The translations under genes were made by a program, and so were the position numbers. From positions 20,159 through 84,158 of the forward strand of contig CAMUJH010000012.1 in NCBI GenBank assembly GCA_947089145.1: a stretch of DNA of 64,000 nt, read 5' to 3'. Source of the DNA: an uncultured Hungatella sp. Lineage in GTDB: Bacteria; Bacillota; Clostridia; Lachnospirales; Lachnospiraceae. Shown here piece by piece: positions 57,327-64,000 of this stretch. The notes under the pieces are model-generated. The model had not been told where the DNA came from. It ran no database searches and was given only the letters and a program-made list of their open reading frames with translations. Positions within the stretch are counted from its first letter, which is position 1. The number at the start of each line of letters is the position of its first letter.

Positions 57327-58625
57327 TTATTCTTCTGCTGACCCACCGTTTTCCGTAGCCAGAATCCTTCTGTCAGCCTTTCTCATAAACGGCAGCCAGA
57401 TAACCGTGGCCACAATCAGCTGCACCAACTGCAAAACCGCACCCCAGATGCTGTTGGTTACCAGCGCCCCGCTGACCAGAAGAGGCGTGGTCCAGGGAAG
57501 CTGCACAAGTCCCGTAGCCACCGGAACCAGCTTCAAAGCAAATGCCACGTAAGCGATTACCGCAGAAATGGCATTGGAAAACAGAAACGGAATCAGCAAA
57601 TCAAAGTTAAGCATCATAGGGAATCCAAACAGTGCCGGCTCCCCGACACCAAAGATATAGGGAACTGCCGCAATCCTGGAAATTTCCTTGTACTGACGGC
57701 TCTTCGCCACAATCAGGGCCGCAATCACGCCTCCCACAACGCCCACGGAGGCAAAATGAGAATAAAAACTGCTGCTGATAATGTTGGTGGGAATCTGTCC
57801 CATCATGGAAAGGTTCCGGTTTTGATCCTCCAGCACCTGGAACACCGGGGTCATAACGCCTGACACGATAGAACCGCCGTGAAGCCCGAAGAACCACAGA
57901 AGCTGCTCAAAAATCTTTGCTCCCGCCGCACCGAAGATAGAACCGCCGATAAGGAACAGAGGCAGGCCCAGGGTATTGTTGATGAGAGCCACCGCATTGG
58001 TTCCCATGGCATCAAGGATAAGACGCACAATCCAGAACGCCGCAATGGCACCGAATGAAGGAATCAAAGACTCAAAAGGAGCCGACACTGCCGGAGGAAC
58101 CGCATCCGGCATTTTAATCTTAATGCCCTTGCCGTCAATAAACTGATAAATCTTAGCCGTAAAAATACCGGTCAGAATGGCACAGAACATAGCCTCCGCA
58201 CTTACGGAATTGAGGGCTATGGCCTTTCCGGCATCCGTTACAAGCATCGGCGTCAGAATCAGGTAGTTAACCACCGCTGTCACGGTAACCTGAATCTCGT
58301 TAATCTTCATCTTCTCCGCAATAGAGTGAGCCATGGTCATAACCACCAAAAGTCCGCCGATAGCCAAACTGGACGCATGAACGTACATCAGTTTCCCCTG
58401 CCACACTGCTGCCTCGCAGTGCAGAATAGATGACACCAGATTGTTAAACCCCTCCAGAGGGAAACAGGCCAGAATCAGGAATATAGATGCAATAAACGTA
58501 AACGGCACATAGGCCAGCATGGCATCCCTGATTGCTGTCACATAGATATTGGCGCTCATGGCAGTGGCAAACTGCCCAAGCTTCATTTGAAACGTATCTG
58601 TAAATTTGCTCTTAGTATCCGACAT
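57327..58625 (-). CDS. PTS lactose/cellobiose-family EIIC permease
   Basis: The 432-residue membrane protein has about ten hydrophobic helices, a conserved GVGEPALFGFPMMLN segment (about 325-340) of the EIIC sugar site, and PWTTPLLVSGALVTNSIWG near the end. It transports and phosphorylates a disaccharide or aryl glycoside with its IIA and IIB. Substrate specificity cannot be read; the rhamnosidase next to it suggests a rhamnose-containing glycoside. Confidence 0.9.
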   Translation of the reverse strand: MSDTKSKFTDTFQMKLGQFATAMSANIYVTAIRDAMLAYVPFTFIASIFLILACFPLEGFNNLVSSILHCEAAVWQGKLMYVHASSLAIGGLLVVMTMAHSIAEKMKINEIQVTVTAVVNYLILTPMLVTDAGKAIALNSVSAEAMFCAILTGIFTAKIYQFIDGKGIKIKMPDAVPPAVSAPFESLIPSFGAIAAFWIVRLILDAMGTNAVALINNTLGLPLFLIGGSIFGAAGAKIFEQLLWFFGLHGGSIVSGVMTPVFQVLEDQNRNLSMMGQIPTNIISSSFYSHFASVGVVGGVIAALIVAKSRQYKEISRIAAVPYIFGVGEPALFGFPMMLNFDLLIPFLFSNAISAVIAYVAFALKLVPVATGLVQLPWTTPLLVSGALVTNSIWGAVLQLVQLIVATVIWLPFMRKADRRILATENGGSAEE

Positions 58626-58750
58626 TTTCTTTCTCTCCCCTGCATTTTCTACTGTGTTCCCAAATCAGCAGCTTTTGGCGGGCCATTCCCTGTTCCTTTT
58701 TATGCCTTTTCATCTGCCGCCTGGATTAACGAAAACCTAAACCTACCATA

Positions 58751-59053
58751 TCAGTCACTCAGGACCTTTCTCACATGGTGCAGAACCTTCTTCCCGTCCA
58801 TCCTTCCGTAATCTTTGATATCGATCACTTCAAGCCGCTTGTCAGGATATTTCTCCCTAAGCGTGGGCAGTTCGTACTCCACCTGAGGCCCTATAAGCAG
58901 AATGTCCGCCTCCTCGATCATGGGGTCAGCCTTCTGAAGTGAATGAGCCCTAATCTGGCATTCATATCCCTCCTCCTTGGCTGCCGCTTTCATTCTGTTT
59001 ACCATCAGACTGGTGGACATTCCCATGTTGCACAGCAATAGGATATTTCTCAA
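58751..59053 (-). CDS. PTS lactose/cellobiose-family EIIB
   Basis: The 100-residue protein has the EIIB P-loop and phospho-Cys motif ILLLCNMGMSTSLMV (Cys8), a DILLIGPQVEYEL strand-helix and an alpha/beta fold. It relays phosphate from IIA to the sugar in IIC. It lies between the regulator and IIC genes, in the order regulator, IIB, IIC, IIA, rhamnosidase on the minus strand. Confidence 0.9.
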   Translation of the reverse strand: MRNILLLCNMGMSTSLMVNRMKAAAKEEGYECQIRAHSLQKADPMIEEADILLIGPQVEYELPTLREKYPDKRLEVIDIKDYGRMDGKKVLHHVRKVLSD

Positions 59054-59134
59054 TCTGCCTCCCTCCGTTTCCTTGATTCAGTCTCTTTATACCTGTATTA
59101 TAGTGAAAATGCCGGATAACCTCCACAACGCTTC

Positions 59135-61036
59135 TTACCGCTTTAATGCGGTAATTCTCTTCTCAAAATTCTCAAATGCCGGCTCCCTTATGAGCCCCTC
59201 CACCGCCTCCTTATCCGAAAGAAATGCCGCTGTAATCTCATAAAACTGCTGTGTTTCCTCGTCGTCCTCCTCATTGAGGGAGGTGAGGATCACCACCTGC
59301 ACCATATTGGTTGCCCACAATATGGGCTCTTTCAGCACCGCAACCGCAACCACGGTTTCTTTTGTCATCACGTACCTGGGATGGGGAATCGCTGCCAGGT
59401 TGCCGAAATCCGTGGCTCCAAACCGCTCCCTCTCCAGAACCGATTCTTCAAATCCATCAGGAATCCACACCGCCTGAGCCATTCTGACACAGATCTCATG
59501 GACAGCCTGTTCCCGGCTTTGTGCCGCAATATTCGAGAAGAACAGTTCCCTCCGGTAGAACCGGTTGAGAAACTGCAGATTCCCTGCCTGAAAGAAATGG
59601 CGGATGGACATAATCTCCCCGCTCTCCAAAAAATCGTGGATTTCCATAATGGGAACGGACACCTTCTGATAAATAGGCACTGTAGTAAAAACGAAATCCA
59701 CCCCTTTGAAATCCACCTGTTCCAGCTCGTGAACCCCGCAGATTTCCAGGGAATCAATATACTCCCCGAACTCCTTCAAAAACCGGTACTTTAAAAGCCT
59801 GGAGCTGGCCTTTCCGCTGACACAGATAAGGAGAATCCGGTTCTTTTTCTTTTTCAGGTTCTTCTTCTCGTCAAGAGCCATGGCAAAGTACATGGCAATA
59901 CAGCAGACCTCGTCCTCCGGCATTTCCGCCTTATAATGCTTTGACAGTATGACCGCCGCCAGCTGGGCCATGGAGTAGGCCAGCATATACTTTTCCTTCA
60001 CTTCCCTGTCTGGCACGTTCTCCACGGGAATCCCATACCGTATGCGAATCTCCATGGGAATCAGATGCTGTATGAGCATGATTCTAAGATTCAAATCTTC
60101 CCGCAGTTCCACCCCGTAGCCGGCATAGATTTCCTCCAGAATCCGGGAAACAAGGGCATCCGTCTCCTTTGTCGCCACCATATTCTCAAGACAGCCGCCG
60201 TCCAGCTCCAGAATCCTTTTCCCTGCGATGTACACACCAGTAAAATAAACCTCGGCCCAGGGAATTTGCAACTCCTTTAGATCCAGGCGCCCAAAAAGCT
60301 TTCCCGCCAGATCTGCTTCTTTCTCAATCCTGTCGTCAGCCACCGGCCACATCTTTTCCCCGATAAACATGCCCTTTTTCATCCGGGATATGCTTAAAGA
60401 AACATAAAACACGGTATTCCGGAAAGCAATCTCCGTAAACCGTATGCCATACTGGCCGGCCAGCTCCAGAAAAATTCCGGCAATCCGATTATACTCCTTT
60501 TCATGGCGCTCCTCTCCCCTCCAGAACGGATTAGGGGACAGATAAAATTGTTGGAGAATACAGCACCTTTTATCAAACTCCCTGCCCACGGCGCGCATGC
60601 CGTAATAGGGCTTCCGCTCCAGAATCAGGGCAAACCGGCCAAGAATATACTCCACCCGCTTTAACTCATTGGTCAGGGTCTTAGCCGACACATAGAGAAA
60701 ATCGCTTAACTCCTCCATTTTAATGTAGTCTCTGCGGTTCAGGAACAGAAGCAAAAGATACTCCACCCTCTCGCCGGAATCAGCAGGGGGCCTCTCCTGC
60801 TCCCCATACCTTCCTGCTCTGAACTTCTCCCACTGCCCTGTATCCTCCACCACCAGCCGAAAACCGTACCTGGGTTTTGAGCATATCACCCCGCCGCTTT
60901 CCTGGACAACCTGTTCCAGTTCCTTTATCCTGGTTCTCACGGTCTTTTCACTTAAGCCCAGTTCTTCCCCCAGCTGCTTTGCGGTCTTGTAATCCTCTGA
61001 CAGAATATCCAAAAGCATCCATAGCCTGTTATCCAT
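59135..61036 (-). CDS. PRD-domain PTS regulator (BglG/MtlR-like multi-domain)
   Basis: The 633-residue protein has a winged HTH start (AKQLGEELGLSEKTVRTRIKEL), two PRD regions (about 180-400) with His in CIAMYFAMAL-type context, an EIIB-like domain (ILLICVSGKASSRLL) and an EIIA-2-like domain with His in IPHPRYVMTKETV. PTS phosphorylation of such His and Cys residues tunes activity. It is an activator with HTH, not an RNA antiterminator. It is transcribed from a consensus promoter and lies first in the PTS-rhamnosidase run, so it likely controls it. Confidence 0.9.
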   Translation of the reverse strand: MDNRLWMLLDILSEDYKTAKQLGEELGLSEKTVRTRIKELEQVVQESGGVICSKPRYGFRLVVEDTGQWEKFRAGRYGEQERPPADSGERVEYLLLLFLNRRDYIKMEELSDFLYVSAKTLTNELKRVEYILGRFALILERKPYYGMRAVGREFDKRCCILQQFYLSPNPFWRGEERHEKEYNRIAGIFLELAGQYGIRFTEIAFRNTVFYVSLSISRMKKGMFIGEKMWPVADDRIEKEADLAGKLFGRLDLKELQIPWAEVYFTGVYIAGKRILELDGGCLENMVATKETDALVSRILEEIYAGYGVELREDLNLRIMLIQHLIPMEIRIRYGIPVENVPDREVKEKYMLAYSMAQLAAVILSKHYKAEMPEDEVCCIAMYFAMALDEKKNLKKKKNRILLICVSGKASSRLLKYRFLKEFGEYIDSLEICGVHELEQVDFKGVDFVFTTVPIYQKVSVPIMEIHDFLESGEIMSIRHFFQAGNLQFLNRFYRRELFFSNIAAQSREQAVHEICVRMAQAVWIPDGFEESVLERERFGATDFGNLAAIPHPRYVMTKETVVAVAVLKEPILWATNMVQVVILTSLNEEDDEETQQFYEITAAFLSDKEAVEGLIREPAFENFEKRITALKR

Positions 61037-61085
61037 AAGTATCTACCTTAGACTGCATGTTGTTTTTACCTCGCTTTTGTATGAT

Positions 61086-61114
61086 ATTATAGCAAAACAG
61101 CCAGTCTCTGTAAA
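61086..61114 (-). promoter_or_regulatory. Sigma-A promoter of the PRD regulator
   Basis: On the minus strand TTTACA (61109-61114), a 17-bp spacer and TATAAT (61086-61091) lie about 50 bp upstream of the regulator start. The region also ends the spacer after the TauE/SafE gene. Confidence 0.8.
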
Positions 61115-61145
61115 GGCGAGGGCTTTTAGACTTAATCCGGGCATT

Positions 61146-61859
61146 CTATACAATATTCAGGATTCCGCTTAACCCGATTACCACGTAAGTAATTTTTTTA
61201 ATCTTCTCCCCATCCAGCCTGTCTACGATTTTATTGGCGATTCCAAGCCCGGCTATAATACTGATTATACCAATACCGATGTAGGGCAGATGTACTGACG
61301 TCAGAATATGGCTGTACACTCTCATCACAGTCCCATAAGCAACGGTTATAGAAAACAATGCCTGGATAGTACCCAGATATTCCTCTTTGCTATTGGTCTG
61401 TCCAAGATAATACAGTACCATCAGGGGACCTCCAATCCCGAAAAGCCCGTCGCAGGCTCCCGATGCGGCGATAAATAAAATACTGACCGGCAGACTCACA
61501 GCTGCTGTTTGTTTCTTGTTAAAAAAAAGATAGTACGCTGACAGAATCACCAGAAAAACTCCTAATCCTTTTTTCATTGCCGCCTGATTCACCCTGGTGG
61601 AAAAATAGATCGAAATACCCGAGATGACCATATAGAGGAGGGCCGGCATTATTACCTTTTGCGCCTTCACATACTTTCTGTACCGCAGCGCCATTAACAG
61701 GCTTTGTGAGGCGGCAATGGCGCTGGAGATGCCTGCAGCCTGGTTCAGCGGGAAAAACCCTGGAATTGCCATCATCATTACGACTCCTGCTCCAAATCCT
61801 GTGACTCCCTGAATCACTCCTGCACATAAAGCAATTAACCCGATTACTGCATATATCAT
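61146..61859 (-). CDS. Sulfite exporter TauE/SafE-family membrane protein (paralogue)
   Basis: The 237-residue protein parallels 16772-17482 along its length: GVTGFGAGVVMMM and GACDGLFGIGGPLMV, with eight hydrophobic segments. ATG 61859 is 12 nt after AAAGGAG; an upstream in-frame start at 61922 adds 21 unsupported residues. The transported anion is unknown. It lies between the PRD regulator and the esterase gene without an obvious functional link to them. Confidence 0.85.
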   Translation of the reverse strand: MIYAVIGLIALCAGVIQGVTGFGAGVVMMMAIPGFFPLNQAAGISSAIAASQSLLMALRYRKYVKAQKVIMPALLYMVISGISIYFSTRVNQAAMKKGLGVFLVILSAYYLFFNKKQTAAVSLPVSILFIAASGACDGLFGIGGPLMVLYYLGQTNSKEEYLGTIQALFSITVAYGTVMRVYSHILTSVHLPYIGIGIISIIAGLGIANKIVDRLDGEKIKKITYVVIGLSGILNIV

Positions 61860-61990
61860 ATCTTTTGACTTCTCCTTTCTTTTTTCTGTAACTATCAAAT
61901 CCATTAAAATCGGACTGTACACAGGCCCCTTTTTATAGATGGCGGTGCAAAAAAATCACACAAGGGTACTGTGTATGCGCCACTTAAGAA

Positions 61991-62036
61991 AGCCGATGGC
62001 TTCTGCTGTGATTCAGCATCAGCCATCGGCTATTTT
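61991..62036 (-). terminator. Intrinsic terminator of the lipoprotein esterase gene
   Basis: Arms AGCCGATGGC and GCCATCGGCT with a T-run on the minus-strand side lie directly after the esterase stop, upstream of the TauE/SafE gene. Confidence 0.8.
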
Positions 62037-62037
62037 A

Positions 62038-63816
62038 TCAGTTGACTATTATTTCCCCGCTCTCTGTGTCTCTGGCGTAGCGTGAGAAGAAATTCCAAAT
62101 ATATTCAGCTTCTGCCTTGTAATTCCAGTGAGGCTGATCCAGGATAGCCCCCAGTTCCATCACCACGCCCTTATCATCAGACAGTGTTCCTGTATACATC
62201 TGCTTGTCTCCCAGAGTTACGATTTTCCAGTTATCCAAAGCAATGCCGTAATAAGGATTAGCCTCCATATCCGGCTTGTCTGTTACAGGAAGTCCCAGAG
62301 TCTTTTGATATGCCTGAAGTGCGGAGAAAATTCTCACATTGGGATCAGATTCCCACACACCGGGCATGCCGTTAGGACTGCTGCCGTCTACCGGGATCAT
62401 CTGGAAAAAGTCATAATCTCCGCACATATATAAGAGAGGAGTTCCATGACCGCTGTAATCCTTAAGAGCCTTTTGTATCTCGTCCCCATAGGAATTAACC
62501 CCTGACACAGGCGCCGCCGCTGCAAATATATCACTGTGTTTAATCCCCATCATAAAAGAGAAAGCTCCGCCTGCAGACAGACCGCTGATATACACTCTGG
62601 ATGGATCAATCTGCGGATATTTTTCCATAAGATCGCCTACTAAAGCTATAACTCCGTCTTCACCAAGGCCGTCGCAGCCAGTAAAATTAATATCGGAAGG
62701 CTGCCATTCCGGTGATACCACAATAAATCCTTCCTTTGCCGCCATTTCCGGCCATCCGGTGGTATCTCCCTGGATATGCGGGTCATTTTTATTGCCATGG
62801 CAGCTTACCACAAGAGGGACTGTCTTCTCTTCTTTATCAAGAATAGATTCCGGCACATACTCGAACCAGGAGTAAGCCCCGTCCATTCCGGTTACGCTGA
62901 CATCCTTGCAGGTAATATACCGAATCCCCAGGGCGTCAAAATCTACAATCTCATTCAGCTCATAAGGGGTGTTGTGATCCATAATATTGCTGGAATAAAA
63001 TTCCGTGGTCCAGTCATAGATCCGGTACGTTTTTGCCAGAACCTTGTCCCATGCATTGCCGAATGCCGTTTTTAGATCCTCTTCGGTTCCCGTCTCCACA
63101 ACAGCCAGCGGTTCGTCCTGGTTGGCTGCCGTATAGTAGTCAACGGCAGTCTTGCTTCCGCCTGACAGATATACCGGAACAGGAACCATATAGTCAAGCC
63201 CTCCTTCCATCTCTCCGCCGTAGACAAACATACCTGATACAAAATAGCAGCTCTGGGACACATAATTGTTAACAAATGTGCCGCCGTTTTCAATTCCTAT
63301 AACCTTTACATTTTTAGCCGGACCCTGGCCGTTTACCAGCTCCAGAAAAGCGTCAAGATCTTTCCCGCCGTACTCCCCGCCGGCTAAAGGATTGATTATG
63401 GAAACGGTTCCCGCCCATTTTTGCACAAGTTCAACTATGCCCAGATCGTCTGCCAGCTTGCCGGCATCATCCCCGCCAAGCTCCCCTGCAAAGATGTAAA
63501 ATGCCGGTGACATAATGTCTGTGCGGTTGCTGTCATATCCGTCGTTTTTTGCGTCATAAAAAAAGTAGGTCACTTCCCCGCCCTCAGTCTCCAGCGAATT
63601 TTTTTCCATAACATCTCCGGTTCGCTCACTGGCAGACTCTTCTTCAGAGATTTCCTCTTCTGTAGTCGCCTCTTCTTTGGCCGTTGCCTGCTCCAGGGCC
63701 TGACTTTCCACGGTTTCCGTCTGTTCCGCCGCAGGTTCCGCCGGGCCAGTGGCGGCGCATCCTGTCAATGTCAATGCCCCTGCCAGCATAATGCTTGCTG
63801 TAGATCTCCACTTCAT
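62038..63816 (-). CDS. Secreted lipoprotein with PHB-depolymerase-like esterase domain
   Basis: The 592-residue protein starts with a lipoprotein signal (MLAGALTLTGC, lipid Cys about 20). An acidic, low-complexity linker rich in Glu, Thr and Ala follows (about 25-70), then an immunoglobulin-like region and an alpha/beta-hydrolase domain from about 320: VSCHGNKND, the nucleophile elbow GLSAGG and VSPEWQP. This is typical of esterases and feruloyl or acetyl xylan esterases fused to a membrane anchor. The start at 63816 follows GGAGGAATGAGAAG; an ATG upstream overlaps that site. It is likely cell-surface, releasing ester groups from polysaccharides. Confidence 0.82.
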   Translation of the reverse strand: MKWRSTASIMLAGALTLTGCAATGPAEPAAEQTETVESQALEQATAKEEATTEEEISEEESASERTGDVMEKNSLETEGGEVTYFFYDAKNDGYDSNRTDIMSPAFYIFAGELGGDDAGKLADDLGIVELVQKWAGTVSIINPLAGGEYGGKDLDAFLELVNGQGPAKNVKVIGIENGGTFVNNYVSQSCYFVSGMFVYGGEMEGGLDYMVPVPVYLSGGSKTAVDYYTAANQDEPLAVVETGTEEDLKTAFGNAWDKVLAKTYRIYDWTTEFYSSNIMDHNTPYELNEIVDFDALGIRYITCKDVSVTGMDGAYSWFEYVPESILDKEEKTVPLVVSCHGNKNDPHIQGDTTGWPEMAAKEGFIVVSPEWQPSDINFTGCDGLGEDGVIALVGDLMEKYPQIDPSRVYISGLSAGGAFSFMMGIKHSDIFAAAAPVSGVNSYGDEIQKALKDYSGHGTPLLYMCGDYDFFQMIPVDGSSPNGMPGVWESDPNVRIFSALQAYQKTLGLPVTDKPDMEANPYYGIALDNWKIVTLGDKQMYTGTLSDDKGVVMELGAILDQPHWNYKAEAEYIWNFFSRYARDTESGEIIVN

Positions 63817-63921
63817 GTTCTTCTCATTCCTCCGCATAATTGACTCTCTCCTCTGTGTGCTAAGATTTAGTCCTTATGCCATAATTATAAAGAAAACAGC
63901 GGATTACTTCCATAACGCTTC

Positions 63922-64000
63922 TTACCGTTCTAATACGGTAATTTTTTTCCTGAATTTTCTGCTTCCGTGTTCAACGGACGCTGTATCTTGACTTCTAGTA
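63922..64000 (-). CDS. 3' end of a second PRD-type PTS regulator, cut by the window edge
   Basis: The minus-strand frame reads QRPLNTEAENSGKKITVLER and a stop at 63922-63924. Its last residues resemble the regulator at 59135-61036, which ends FEKRITALKR, and the DNA after both stops is similar (AACGCTTCTTACCG). It appears to be the C-terminus of a related regulator whose body lies to the right. Confidence 0.5.
   Translation of the reverse strand, partial: TRSQDTASVEHGSRKFRKKITVLER

Overview
The window reads as a chromosomal segment of a gut-type, anaerobic, low-to-moderate GC Firmicute, most likely a member of the Lachnospiraceae. The basis is gene content (a giant CoA-dehydratase activase, Csp-like subtilase, ferredoxin-domain aldo/keto reductase, many PTS, TRAP and glycosidase genes), AGGAGG-type ribosome sites, consensus sigma-A promoters and U-tract terminators. 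No species can be named from this sequence alone. No rRNA, tRNA or CRISPR array was seen.

Layout. 1-15.6 kb is core-like: a partial barstar-family gene, a YgjP-type metallopeptidase, recJ, glyA, a 1413-residue activase on the minus strand, a CorA transporter, a rhomboid-like membrane protein with a C-terminal zinc ribbon, pyk, lysA and an S8 subtilase. 15.6-29.55 kb is accessory. It holds fragments of PTS EIIBC, MATE, GH1, a methyltransferase and MFS, a TauE/SafE transporter, an AKR-ADH-AEC cluster and an A+T-richer four-gene operon at 24.18-29.35 kb. That operon encodes a double GHKL ATPase/histidine kinase, a response regulator, an HNH nuclease and an N6-adenine methylase, and is a candidate undescribed defence or restriction system. 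The last 13 codons of the subtilase reappear at 29.55 kb, so 15.6-29.55 kb may be one integrated island.

29.7-40.8 kb is a catabolic locus: an AraC regulator, a YcxB-like protein, a three-gene TRAP transporter, two GH31 glycosidases and a MATE pump. 40.9-42.5 kb holds decayed genes. 42.7-50.5 kb is a coherent galactarate/glucarate-type pathway: a PrpR-like regulator with a degenerate AAA+ core, tartronate semialdehyde reductase, a DapA-family aldolase, glycerate kinase, a UxaA/GarD dehydratase and a sugar isomerase-like protein. Its expected end product is 2-phosphoglycerate. 50.5-53.7 kb mixes gene remnants with two Gfo/Idh/MocA oxidoreductases.

54.4-64 kb is on the minus strand: a PRD-type regulator, PTS IIB, IIC and IIA of the lactose/cellobiose family, an alpha-L-rhamnosidase-like protein, a second TauE/SafE transporter, a secreted lipoprotein esterase and the 3' end of what looks like another PRD regulator. 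The PTS and rhamnosidase genes suggest uptake and cleavage of a rhamnosylated glycoside.
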